Notes: generated from the letters alone by a model not told the origin. Shown: positions 18,110-26,751, numbered from the stretch's first letter. The stretch: 64,000 nt of DNA from AC-49 sp963766605 (GCA_963766605.1 CAVYAT010000006.1:1-64000), one strand, 5' to 3'. Translations and numbers: made by a program.

Positions 18110-18155
18110 GACGGGATTGATCGTATGCTGCCGCCGCATGGCAGGCCACGTGCCA
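18106..18155. repeat. Promoter block duplicated from 11641-11690
   Basis: Second copy of the 50-base block, with 8 mismatches. Both divergent start codons and both -10 boxes are at the same relative positions as in the first copy. Confidence 0.75.
18120..18129. promoter_or_regulatory. Bidirectional promoter core with overlapping -10 boxes
   Basis: ATCGTATGCT, identical to 11655-11664. On plus, TATGCT lies 8 bases before ATG 18138. On minus, TACGAT lies 10 bases before ATG 18109. Confidence 0.5.
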
Positions 18156-18170
18156 GAGCCGCGATGCTGA
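18138..18170 (+). other. Ten-codon leader ORF ahead of the second yfhO cassette
   Basis: ATG 18138 is the exact equivalent of the start codon of the first-cassette gene (11673), and its opening residues, MAGHVPE, match MPGHVPP there. Here the frame stops after ten codons at TGA 18168-18170. That stop overlaps the ATG at 18164 of the yfhO-like gene in the sequence ATGCTGA. It could be a frameshifted relic of the original N-terminus or a leader whose termination delivers ribosomes to the yfhO start. No ribosome site precedes 18164. Confidence 0.45.
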
Positions 18171-20599
18171 CACGTGCCCGCAACGCGGCGGCGGCGCTTG
18201 CGCGCCGCCCGATGCTTGCTGCCGTGCTGCTGTACGCCGTCACGTCGGTCGCGATGGTGTCGCCCGGGCTGATCCCCGGCCGCACGCTGTCGGCGTCGGA
18301 CTACCTGTGGTCGGCACAGCCATGGGTCGCCCAGCGACCGGCCGACGTGCGTCCCAACGGCGGCTCCAACTACGAGCTGGCCGACCAGGTCTCGGCGTTC
18401 GGGCCGTTCTCGCGCACCACCCGCGACGCGTTCCCGGGGCCGGTGCTGTGGAACCCGAGCATCGCCGCCGGGCGGCCGCTGCTGGCCGACATGCAGTCGG
18501 CGCAGCTGTCGCCGCTGACGCTGCCGTCCGACGTGTTGCCCTACTGGTGGTCGCTGGGGCTGATCGGCGCCCTGAAGCTGTTCGTCGCCGCGCTGGGGAC
18601 GTTCGTCCTGGCCCGTGCGCTGGCGATCGGGCTCGGGGGCAGCCTGCTCGCGGGGCTCGCGTTCGGGCTGTCGTTCTACATGGTCACCTGGCTCGGCTGG
18701 CCGCTGGCGACCGTGTGGGCGTATCTGCCGTGGCTGCTGGCCGCCGTCGACCGCGCGATCCGCAGACCGGACGCGACCGGCGTCGCGCTGCTCGCCGTGG
18801 CCGGCGGCCTGTCGATCGTCGCCGGGCATCCCGAGTCGACGCTGCACGTGATGCTCGCCGCCGTGGTGTTCGGCGCGGTCCGGCTGACGCGGGCCGACGG
18901 CCGGCTGCTCGCGCGCGTGGGCTGCGTCGGGCTCGGCTTCGCCGCGGCGGGCGGCCTCGCCGCGGCCGTGATCCTGCCGTTCCTGGAGCTCGTGCACCAG
19001 AGCAACGACCTGGCGATCCGCGCGGCGACGGTCCCGGCCCACGTCCCGCGGGAGCTGGCGTGGGCGCTGCCGTTCCCCGAGTACTTCGGGCGCCCGACCC
19101 AGGCGGTCACGTCGTTCTTCATCAACCAGCGCGCGCTCTACGACGGCGCGCTGCCGCTGTTGCTGGCGCTCGTCGCGCTGCTGCGCCCGTCGCGCGAGCG
19201 GCTGCTGTTCGTGGCGGTCGCGGTCGTGTCCCTCGGCATCGTGTTCGGTATCTGGCCGCTCTACCAGTTCGCGGTCCACATGCCGGTGCTCAACCGCACG
19301 GCGATCGGCCGCTTCGGGATCCTGTTCTGCCTGGCCATCGCGCTGCTCGCCGGCTGGGGCTTCGACGACGTGCTCAACTGGCGCCGCCGCGCGCCCTCGC
19401 CGCGCCGCGACCGGCTGCTCGTCGGGCTGCTCGGCGCGGCCGTCGTGGTGCCGGTGATCGCGCTGGCGATCCACGCGCACGTCGGCACGTCGGTGCTCGG
19501 CAACGCGGTCGGCGTCGCGCTGGCCCTGCGCAGCGACGTCGGCCTGAGCCACCTCGAGTCGCTGCTGCCCGCCGCGTCGGCGATCGCGTGGCTGCTGTTC
19601 GCCGGCCTCGGCGCGGTGCTGGTCGTGCTGACCGCCCGCGGACGGCTGGGCCGGACGACCGCCGTCGTGCTCGTCCTCGGGCTCGTCACGATCGACCTGC
19701 TGCGCTTCGGGATCGGTGAGAACCCGGCGATCCGCGTCGCCGACGCCCAGCCGCCGGCGACCGCCGCGATCAAGCTGCTGCAGACCCGGACCCCGGCCCG
19801 GTTCGTCGGCGTGTCGAGCACCAGCCAGATCCCGCCGCTGCCGGCCGACGCGGCGATGGACTTCGGCCTCCAGGATGCGCGCGGCTACGACTACCCGGTG
19901 GTCGGGCGCTACGACCGGCTGTGGCGGGACGCGGTGGCCGTGCGCGCGCCGTTCGTGCCACCGACGACGACCGCTGACACAACCCCCGTCGCGCTGCGCG
20001 TACTGAGCCTGCTCGGCGTGCGCAGCATCCTGACCCCCCCGCAGACCAGCCTCGTCAGGCCGAGCCTGCGAATCGCCTACCGGGGGCCCGACGGGCGCGT
20101 GTATGACAACCGCGCGGCGTTGCCCCGCGCATGGGTCGTCGACCACCAGCAGGTCGTCGCCGGCGAGAACGCCCAGCGCCGCGCGGTCGAGCGCGCGAGC
20201 TTCGCGCCGGCGGGCACGGTCGTCGTCGGCGCGCCGATCGACGGCGTCGCGGCCGGGGTGCCGCGGGTCGCCCCCACCGCCGCGCGCCGGGCGCCGATCG
20301 TGCGCTACCGCCCGACCGAGGTCGACGTCAGGGCGACGGCAGCCCGCCGCTCGGTCGTCGTCCTGTCAGACGTCTTCTACCCCGGGTGGCACGCCACGGT
20401 CGATGGACACGATGCCCCGATCCGGCGGGTCGACTACCTTCTGCGCGGCGTGGCGGTCGGCCCCGGCAGCCACATCGTCCGCTTCACCTACCGCCCCGCC
20501 TCCTACCGCATCGGCTGGATCATCAGCATCCTCACCGCCCTGGCGCTGGCCGGCGCGGTCGTGCTCCAGCGCCGGGCGCAGCGACGACGGGCGACATGA
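18164..20599 (+). CDS. YfhO-family membrane glycosyltransferase, cassette 2 first copy
   Basis: 811 residues from ATG 18164. It has the same arrangement as the gene at 11673: first helix (PMLAAVLLYAVTSVAMVSPG), RTLSASDYLW, LWNPSIAAGRPLLADMQS, a multi-helix core, then a beta domain with FYPGWHATVDG near 738 and a final helix. It shares A-type features with the 11673 copy (ALPYWWS-type segment, AMDFGLQDARGYDYPVVGRYDRLW) that the B-type copies lack. The start is probably served by reinitiation from the ten-codon leader ORF. The next copy overlaps its stop (ATGA). Confidence 0.77.
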   Translation: MLTRARNAAAALARRPMLAAVLLYAVTSVAMVSPGLIPGRTLSASDYLWSAQPWVAQRPADVRPNGGSNYELADQVSAFGPFSRTTRDAFPGPVLWNPSIAAGRPLLADMQSAQLSPLTLPSDVLPYWWSLGLIGALKLFVAALGTFVLARALAIGLGGSLLAGLAFGLSFYMVTWLGWPLATVWAYLPWLLAAVDRAIRRPDATGVALLAVAGGLSIVAGHPESTLHVMLAAVVFGAVRLTRADGRLLARVGCVGLGFAAAGGLAAAVILPFLELVHQSNDLAIRAATVPAHVPRELAWALPFPEYFGRPTQAVTSFFINQRALYDGALPLLLALVALLRPSRERLLFVAVAVVSLGIVFGIWPLYQFAVHMPVLNRTAIGRFGILFCLAIALLAGWGFDDVLNWRRRAPSPRRDRLLVGLLGAAVVVPVIALAIHAHVGTSVLGNAVGVALALRSDVGLSHLESLLPAASAIAWLLFAGLGAVLVVLTARGRLGRTTAVVLVLGLVTIDLLRFGIGENPAIRVADAQPPATAAIKLLQTRTPARFVGVSSTSQIPPLPADAAMDFGLQDARGYDYPVVGRYDRLWRDAVAVRAPFVPPTTTADTTPVALRVLSLLGVRSILTPPQTSLVRPSLRIAYRGPDGRVYDNRAALPRAWVVDHQQVVAGENAQRRAVERASFAPAGTVVVGAPIDGVAAGVPRVAPTAARRAPIVRYRPTEVDVRATAARRSVVVLSDVFYPGWHATVDGHDAPIRRVDYLLRGVAVGPGSHIVRFTYRPASYRIGWIISILTALALAGAVVLQRRAQRRRAT

Positions 20600-23028
20600 G
20601 GGCACGGCTGGCGCGGCGTCCCAACGTGACCGCCGCGGCGATCTTCGCCGTGCTGGCGGTCCTGTTCGTCAGCCCGGGCGTCATGCCCGGCCACACGCTG
20701 TCGAACTCCGACTGGTTCTGGTTCAAGGCGCCGTGGAACGGTGTGCGGCCGGCGTCGATCACCCACGCGGGGAACCCGACGTTCGACGACACGCCCGCGG
20801 TGATCCAGCCGTTCACCCGCTACACGAAGGCGTCGCTGCCCCACATCCCGCTGTGGAACCCGCACATCATGACCGGGCGGCCGTTCCTCGCCGACGCGCA
20901 GTCGGCGATCTTCTCGCCGTTCAACGTGCCCAGCTACGTCCTGCCCTACTGGACATCGCTGGGCTGGGTGGCGGCGCTGAAGCTGTGGACGGCGGCATTC
21001 GGGATGTTCCTGCTCGCGCGGGCGTTGGCGATGCGGTTCGCCGGCGCGATGCTGGCCGGCGTCGTCTACGGCTTCAGCCTGTGGGAGGTCGTGTGGGTGT
21101 CGTTCCCGCACGCGTCGGTGTGGGCGCTGATCCCGTGGATGATGGTCGCCGCCGAGCGCGCGATCCGAAGACCGACTGTGCGGGGAGCGGCACCGCTGGC
21201 CGTCGTCGTCGGCCTGCAGTTCCTGTGCGGGCACCCGGAATCGAGCTTCCACGCCGTCATCGCGACCGGCGTCTACTTCGTCGTGCGGATGATCGCCCTG
21301 CGCCCGGCATGGCGCGCGCCGACGATCGCGTTCGCTGCTGCGATGGCGCTCGGCACGGCGCTGGCCGCGGTCGCGCTGCTGCCGTTCGCCGAACTGCTGC
21401 TGCGCTCGGCCGACATCCACCAGCGCGCCGGGTCGGCGGCCCAGGCCGGCTCCACGCCGACGCTGCTGATGGAGTGGCTGTTGCCCGACTGGTTCGGGCG
21501 CCCGACCGATGTCCAGGTCGACGCGACGCTGGAGCTCGGGCGCGCCTGGTACGCGGGGGCGCTGAGCCTGATGCTCGCGTCCGCGGCACTCATCCTGCGC
21601 CCGAGCCGGGGGCGGATCCTGCTGGCCGTACTCGCCGCCGCCATCGTGATGGTCGTCGTCGCGATCGGCCCCGTGTTCACGATCGTCGCGCACCTGCCGG
21701 TCTTCTCCAGCGGGCACAACGCACGGCTCGTGATCCTCGCGATCCTGTGCATCGCCCTGCTGGCCGGCTACGGGCTCGACGATGTCCTGTCGGGGGTCGG
21801 CAGCCGGCGCCGACGGCTCGTCGCGCTGGGGACGGCCGGCGCGATCTTCGTCGCGCCGTTCGCCTACACGATCCTGCGCGGCCGCAGCACATGGGACGCG
21901 GTCGGCCACGGCCTCGCGATGGCGTGGGGCTGGGTGCACCACAACCCGAACTGGCCCGACATCACGGCGATCGTCCGTGCCGAGGCGCTGTGGATCTGGC
22001 TCGTGGTCGCCGGCGGCGGCCTGGCGATCATCGCCGTCGCGACGTTCCGCAGCAGCCGTGCGCGAACGGGCGTGCTGGCGATCCTCGCTGTCGGGCTCGT
22101 CTACGGAGACCTGGCGCGGGCCGGCGTCGGCTACAACCCGGCGATTCCGATCTCGTCGGCCACCCAGCCGGCGACGACGGGCATCGACCTGCTCAAGACC
22201 GCCGGCGCGGCGCGTGTCGTCGCGACCGGCGACATCCCGCAGAACGTCCTGGGGATGAACTACGGGCTGTACGAGTCGCGCGGCTACGACCTGCCGATCG
22301 ACAGCCGCTTCGACCACCTGTGGCGCACGACGCTATCGCCCGAGTACCCGTCGCAGGCCGTGCCGAAGCTCGGCGCGATCCCGTTGTCGCTGCCGCGTGT
22401 GACGCCCGACCGCCTGCGCGTGCTCGGGATGATGGGCACGCGCTACGTCGTCCAGCCGCCGACAGATCCCCGGCTGCGCTCGCCGGGGCTGACGCTCGTG
22501 CACAACGGCCGCGACATGCGGGTGTACAAGCTCGCCGCCGAGCAGCCGCGCGCCGCCGTCGTCGGGGCACAGACCGTCGCCCCGAGCGGCGACGCCGCCT
22601 ACCGCGACATCACCGCCCCGAACTTCCGCATCGACCGCGTCGCCGTCACGGAGAAGCCGGTCGCCGGCCTGCCCACGACCACTCCGGCCCGTACGCCGCC
22701 TCCCGCCGGACGCGCCCGGATCGCCAAGGTCACCGACGACGGCCTCGTCGTCCAGGCGAGGGCGCAGCGCCCGGGGATGCTCGTCGTCTCCGACGCCTGG
22801 GCCCCCGGCTGGCAGGCCACCGTCGACGGCCACTCGACCCCCGTCCAGCGCGTCGACTACGTCTTCCGCGGCGTCCAACTGCCCGCCGGCAACCACCGCA
22901 TCGTGTTCTCCTACCACCCCACCAGCTTCACCATCGGCTGGATCATCTCGCTGCTCGCACTGGCCGGGCTGCTGGCGGCGCTCGGCGTCTCGGTCTACTA
23001 CGGCAGGCGCTCGAGCCAGCCGACATAG
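20596..23028 (+). CDS. YfhO-family membrane glycosyltransferase, cassette 2 second copy
   Basis: 810 residues; ATG 20596 is coupled to the preceding copy. It is B-type like the gene at 14108: RRPNVTAAAIFAVLAVLFV, TLSNSDWFWFKAPWN, LPHIPLWNPHIMTGRPFL, CGHPESSFHA. The C-terminal domain (WAPGWQATVDG) is inside the tract shared with 16103-16504. The last 31 bases overlap the convergent TPR gene. Unlike cassette 1, no acyltransferase follows. Confidence 0.77.
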   Translation: MRARLARRPNVTAAAIFAVLAVLFVSPGVMPGHTLSNSDWFWFKAPWNGVRPASITHAGNPTFDDTPAVIQPFTRYTKASLPHIPLWNPHIMTGRPFLADAQSAIFSPFNVPSYVLPYWTSLGWVAALKLWTAAFGMFLLARALAMRFAGAMLAGVVYGFSLWEVVWVSFPHASVWALIPWMMVAAERAIRRPTVRGAAPLAVVVGLQFLCGHPESSFHAVIATGVYFVVRMIALRPAWRAPTIAFAAAMALGTALAAVALLPFAELLLRSADIHQRAGSAAQAGSTPTLLMEWLLPDWFGRPTDVQVDATLELGRAWYAGALSLMLASAALILRPSRGRILLAVLAAAIVMVVVAIGPVFTIVAHLPVFSSGHNARLVILAILCIALLAGYGLDDVLSGVGSRRRRLVALGTAGAIFVAPFAYTILRGRSTWDAVGHGLAMAWGWVHHNPNWPDITAIVRAEALWIWLVVAGGGLAIIAVATFRSSRARTGVLAILAVGLVYGDLARAGVGYNPAIPISSATQPATTGIDLLKTAGAARVVATGDIPQNVLGMNYGLYESRGYDLPIDSRFDHLWRTTLSPEYPSQAVPKLGAIPLSLPRVTPDRLRVLGMMGTRYVVQPPTDPRLRSPGLTLVHNGRDMRVYKLAAEQPRAAVVGAQTVAPSGDAAYRDITAPNFRIDRVAVTEKPVAGLPTTTPARTPPPAGRARIAKVTDDGLVVQARAQRPGMLVVSDAWAPGWQATVDGHSTPVQRVDYVFRGVQLPAGNHRIVFSYHPTSFTIGWIISLLALAGLLAALGVSVYYGRRSSQPT
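22561..22962 (+). repeat. Gene-conversion tract shared with 16103-16504
   Basis: Partner of the tract in the gene at 14108. The central 227 bases (22673-22899) are identical to 16215-16441. Confidence 0.8.
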
Positions 23029-24887
23029 TCATCGGGCTCGCCGGGCGCCAGCGCCGCGGCGCGGGCGCGCGCATCGGCGCGGCGGCCGAGCACGTCCAGC
23101 ACCAACGGCGCGAGCCGGGAGACGGCCGAGTCGGTCCCCGCTCCATCGATCAGCGCGATCGCCGACGCCGCGAACTCGGCCGCCACCTCGGGCCGGCTCT
23201 TGACGAGGTTGCCGAGGAACACGAGCGCCGGGATCTCGACCTCGGGCCACGCCAGCGCGACCTCGAGCGGCGACTGGAGCATCGCGCGCTCGCCGTACAG
23301 GCGCTCGCGCCCGACGACCCCCTGGGCGGCGACGGTCATCGCGCGCGCCTGCTCGAGGACGTCGAGATAGCTCGTGGCCAGCGCACGCGGCGGGCGCACA
23401 TAGGGCGGCGCGGGCGGCCGGGCGACCGCGGCGCCGTCGGCCTGAAGCGCGTCGACGAGCTCGTCCTGGAGCGCGAGCAGCGTCGCGCCGTCGCGGCCCG
23501 GGCGGCGCAGCTCGAGCGCCGGGCGATCGTCGTCGGGGCGCCAGACGACGACGCCCAGGCCGCCGGCCTCCACAACGCCCGTGACGTAGAAGTCAGGCGT
23601 CTCCTCGGCGAGCTCGTTGAGGTCCGACGCCGTCCACGGCGTGCCGGTGACGAGCGCGCCCTGGCCCGCGACCTCGGGCAGCAGCACGCGCACGTCGGCG
23701 TCGGTGCAGAACTGCAGCGCCTCGGCGAGTGCGAGCGCGGCGCCGCGGGCCAGGCGCCCGTCGGTCGTCGAGCGTTCGACGCGCGTCTCGTCGGCCCGCA
23801 GAGCGGCGCTGCGCACGGCGAACGGCACCACTGCGATCGTTGCCCCACGGCGCGGGCCGCCCGGCAGCAGCCACGACGCGTCGTGCAGGCCGGCCGCCCA
23901 CGGGGGGCGGTCGAGCACGAGCACGGCGACCTCGGGCGTGTCGGGCAGCTCCGTTGGAGTCGCCGCGTCGCGCTGGTCGTCGAACACGCCCTCGAACTCG
24001 AGCAGCCGCTCGCGTAGGTCGGGGCGCTGGAGCGCCATCAGCTCGTGCAGCAGCTCGCGGCCGCCGACGTGGTTTCCGACCGCCGCATAGGCGCGCAGCA
24101 GGTTCAGGCCGACGATCGGCCCGTGGCGTTCGAGCGTGTAGCGCGGCGCGATCAACGCGAACAGATCGGCGACCCGGCCGGCCTCGCCGAGCCGTCCCGA
24201 GACCTCCAGCAGCGCGCGCTCGTCATCGCCGGAGCGATCGAGTCCCTCGGTCAGCCACGCCAGCGCCGTGTCGTGCTCGCCCGCCGCCAGCGCGTCGAAA
24301 CCGAGCAGCAGCTGCGGGCGCCAGGCGCCGGGGTAGGACGCCGCCTCGCGCAGCCCGGCGCGCATCGCCTCGTCGCCGCCGCGCTCGCGGATCCGCAGCG
24401 CCCACCACTGCAGGCCGTTGTCCTGGTTGGGGTCCAGGGCGACCGCCTCGTCGAGCGTCGCCTGGGCGGCGTCCTCGTCGCCGCGCTGTGCCTGGACCTT
24501 GGCGAGGTTGGTCAGCACGGCGCCCGACCGCTCGTGGGCCAGCGCGTCGCGCAGCACGCGCTCGGCCTCGCGCAGGCGCCCGGTGCGCTGGAGGACGATC
24601 CCGCGCACGGCGTGGCCGCGGCCGACGTCGGGATCGATCGCCAACAGCCGCTGCGAGGCGGCTTCGACGTCGTCGAACAGCTCGTCGCGCAGCGCCCCCT
24701 CGACGATCGCGTCATACAGCTGGTCGGGATCGTTCCACGCGGCCTTCAGCGTGCCGGGCAGGATCTCGCGCCGCCACGTCTCGCGATCGACGCGCAATGG
24801 GCGGCCATGCACGTCGTAGACCGTGATCGGGTCGCCGGGCGCGCCCTGGCCCTCGCCGGTACCTCGTCTGCGACGGAACAGCGCCAT
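22998..24887 (-). CDS. TPR-repeat protein of unknown function
   Basis: 629 residues, soluble, with no signal peptide. A basic N-terminus (MALFRRRRGTG) precedes a conserved-looking segment (DPITVYDVHGRPLRVDRETWR). Residues from about 60 to 330 are tetratricopeptide-like repeats, for example GHAVRGIVLQRTGRLREAERVL and AVLTNLAKVQAQRGDEDAAQ, with about 34-residue spacing. The C-terminal half is alpha/beta and unrecognised; it includes VAVLVLDRPPWAAGL and a late helical segment. The same N-terminal layout occurs in other actinobacterial hypothetical TPR proteins. It is divergent from the ABC transporter and shares an overlapping promoter with it. Interaction partners are unknown. Confidence 0.65.
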   Translation of the reverse strand: MALFRRRRGTGEGQGAPGDPITVYDVHGRPLRVDRETWRREILPGTLKAAWNDPDQLYDAIVEGALRDELFDDVEAASQRLLAIDPDVGRGHAVRGIVLQRTGRLREAERVLRDALAHERSGAVLTNLAKVQAQRGDEDAAQATLDEAVALDPNQDNGLQWWALRIRERGGDEAMRAGLREAASYPGAWRPQLLLGFDALAAGEHDTALAWLTEGLDRSGDDERALLEVSGRLGEAGRVADLFALIAPRYTLERHGPIVGLNLLRAYAAVGNHVGGRELLHELMALQRPDLRERLLEFEGVFDDQRDAATPTELPDTPEVAVLVLDRPPWAAGLHDASWLLPGGPRRGATIAVVPFAVRSAALRADETRVERSTTDGRLARGAALALAEALQFCTDADVRVLLPEVAGQGALVTGTPWTASDLNELAEETPDFYVTGVVEAGGLGVVVWRPDDDRPALELRRPGRDGATLLALQDELVDALQADGAAVARPPAPPYVRPPRALATSYLDVLEQARAMTVAAQGVVGRERLYGERAMLQSPLEVALAWPEVEIPALVFLGNLVKSRPEVAAEFAASAIALIDGAGTDSAVSRLAPLVLDVLGRRADARARAAALAPGEPDDYVGWLERLP

Positions 24888-24896
24888 CGCGGTACG

Positions 24897-24906
24897 AATC
24901 TACACT
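24897..24906. promoter_or_regulatory. Bidirectional promoter core with overlapping -10 boxes
   Basis: AATCTACACT reads TACACT on plus, 7 bases before GTG 24914, and TAGATT on minus, 9 bases before ATG 24887. Only 26 bases separate the two start codons, so both transcripts must begin at or next to the codon. Confidence 0.55.
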
Positions 24907-24913
24907 CCGACCG

Positions 24914-25759
24914 GTGACGACCTTGGCGCTGCACTGCTCGGGCCTGCGCAAGCGCTACGGATCGACCGAGGCGCTGCGCGGCGTCGATGTCGAGGTGGCA
25001 CCGGGCGAGCTGGTCGGGCTGCTCGGTCCCAACGGCGCCGGCAAGTCGACGTTGACGAAGATCGCCTGCGGGCTGGTGCGCCCGACCGAGGGATCGGTGA
25101 GCGTGTGCGGCGAGCCGGCGGGGTCAGCCAAGGCGCGCGCCGTGTTGGGCTACCTCGCCGAGCTGTTTCGCTTCCCGGGCTGGTCGACCGCCGATGAGCT
25201 GCTGGCCCTGCACCAGCGCCTCAGTCATTCCGCCGGCGGGGAAGGCGAGCGCCGCGAGCTGCTGGACCTCGTCGGCCTCGGCGACGAGGCCGGACGCCGC
25301 GTCGAGACGATGTCCAAGGGCATGCAGCAGCGGCTCGGGATCGCGCAAGCGCTGATCGGCGAGCCGCGGCTGCTGCTGCTCGACGAGCCGACGAGCGCGC
25401 TGGACCCAGCCGGGCGCCACACCGTTCGCGAGCTGCTCGAGGAGCTGCGCCGCCGCGGGGTCGCCGTGCTGCTCAACACCCATCTGCTCAGCGAGGTCGA
25501 GCTTGTCTGCGACCGCGTCGCGATCATCGACCACGGCGCGCTGGTCGCGACCGGCGCTCCCGGCGAGCTGATGAAGACGAGCGGCGTCGAGGTCGAACTG
25601 GAGTCCGGGACGCGGACGTTCGCCGGCGCGCAGCGCGACGACGTCCCCCACATCGTCGCCGGGCTCGTCGCGGCCGGCGAGCAGATCTACGGGGTGCGGG
25701 TGATGCGCTCGTCGCTCGAGGACGCCTATCTGTCGCTGGTCGACGAGAGCGCGACGTGA
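24914..25759 (+). CDS. ABC transporter ATP-binding protein
   Basis: 281 residues from GTG 24914. It has the full nucleotide-binding set: Walker A GPNGAGKST (near 38-46), signature MSKGMQQRLGIAQAL near 133, Walker B LLLLDEPTSALDP near 152 and the switch His in NTHLL. The C-terminal about 60 residues are an accessory domain common in ABC-2 exporters (CcmA/NodI type). The permease follows with a 4-base overlap, so the pair forms one complex. The substrate is unknown; a glycan, lipid or drug export role fits the setting. Confidence 0.88.
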   Translation: MTTLALHCSGLRKRYGSTEALRGVDVEVAPGELVGLLGPNGAGKSTLTKIACGLVRPTEGSVSVCGEPAGSAKARAVLGYLAELFRFPGWSTADELLALHQRLSHSAGGEGERRELLDLVGLGDEAGRRVETMSKGMQQRLGIAQALIGEPRLLLLDEPTSALDPAGRHTVRELLEELRRRGVAVLLNTHLLSEVELVCDRVAIIDHGALVATGAPGELMKTSGVEVELESGTRTFAGAQRDDVPHIVAGLVAAGEQIYGVRVMRSSLEDAYLSLVDESAT

Positions 25760-26607
25760 GCGGCGCGCTGGTCGTCGCCGGCCACACGCTGCGCGAGGCA
25801 CTACGCCGCCGCGTGCTGACCGTCGTCCTCGTCCTGACCGTGCTGTTCGGGGGGCTGTACGCGTTTGCCTGCAACGCCGTCTTCGACCACGTGTCGGGCT
25901 TCAACTTCAACCGCGGCATCGACGAGCGCACGCTCGGCGCGGCGACGATTCTCGGCCTGGCAATGTTCGGGGCGCTGTTCCTCGGCACGATCCTCGCCGT
26001 GTTCCTGACCGCCAGCGCGGTGCGCGGCGACGGCGAGCGCGGGCTGTTGGCGCCGGTCGTCGTGCGGCCGCTGACGCGCCGTGCCTACCTCGGGGGACGG
26101 CTGCTGGCGGCCGCGTCGGTCGCCGCGGGGTACGTCGTCGTCACCTACCTGCTCGCCGTTCTCTGTACCGGCGCGATCGGCCACTGGTGGCCCCACGACA
26201 TCGCCGGGTCGGCGCTGCGGCTCGGTCTCGCCGCGGTCGTGATCACGTCGTTGACGCTGCTCGGGTCGGTGTTCTTCACCGCGACGGCGAACGGGATCGT
26301 CGTGTTGATGCTCTACGGCTTCGGCCTGCTGGCCGGGCTGCTGGGCGAGATCGGCGACGTGCTGCCGTCGACGACGCTGCAGAACATCGCCGACGTCACG
26401 TCGTGGGCGCTGCCGTTCGAGGCGCTGTACCGCGACGCGCTGCGCCTGCTGGTCGGCAGCGCGTCCGGCGTCACCGGCGCGATCATCCGCCTCGGGCCAC
26501 TCGGCGGCTCGCATGCCGCCGGCCCCGCGCTGATCCCCTATGTGATCGCCTACATCGCCGTCGCCGTTGCGCTCGCCGCCTGGGCATTCGCCCGCCGCGA
26601 TCTCTAG
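25756..26607 (+). CDS. ABC-2 type transporter permease
   Basis: 283 residues from GTG 25756, overlapping the ATPase stop (GTGA). About six hydrophobic helices are visible, including VVLVLTVLFGGLYAFAC at the N-terminus and IPYVIAYIAVAVALAAWAFA at the C-terminus, with the ABC-2 pattern GLLAPVVVRPLTRRAYLGGRLL in a cytoplasmic loop. It supplies the membrane part for the ATPase at 24914 and is the last gene before the palindromic repeat. Confidence 0.82.
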   Translation: MSGALVVAGHTLREALRRRVLTVVLVLTVLFGGLYAFACNAVFDHVSGFNFNRGIDERTLGAATILGLAMFGALFLGTILAVFLTASAVRGDGERGLLAPVVVRPLTRRAYLGGRLLAAASVAAGYVVVTYLLAVLCTGAIGHWWPHDIAGSALRLGLAAVVITSLTLLGSVFFTATANGIVVLMLYGFGLLAGLLGEIGDVLPSTTLQNIADVTSWALPFEALYRDALRLLVGSASGVTGAIIRLGPLGGSHAAGPALIPYVIAYIAVAVALAAWAFARRDL

Positions 26608-26640
26608 CGGCCACGAACTCCAGCCGGTCAGACCCTCAAT

Positions 26641-26723
26641 CCTTACGTCAACGTCAGGGGGTCAGACCCCTTGACGCTTACGTCAACGTGAGGGGGTCAG
26701 ACCCCTTGACGTTGACGTAAGCG
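26641..26723. repeat. Direct repeat with long palindrome, probable bidirectional terminator
   Basis: The sequence GGGGGTCAGACCCCTTGACG occurs twice, at 26657-26676 and 26692-26711, each preceded by TTACGTCAACGT. The second unit (26675-26723, 49 bases) is a near-perfect palindrome: arms CGCTTACGTCAACGT and ACGTTGACGTAAGCG around GGGGTCAGACCCC. It lies between two convergent genes, where it could end both transcripts. The shape also resembles REP-like dispersed elements; no other copy was seen in this window. Confidence 0.6.
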
Positions 26724-26751
26724 TTAATTTGCTGGTCGGGTGGACGCCACT

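Noticed and set aside
26641..26723. CRISPR array
   Set aside because: Only two units, no unique spacers of constant length, and the units are palindromic with terminator-like placement.
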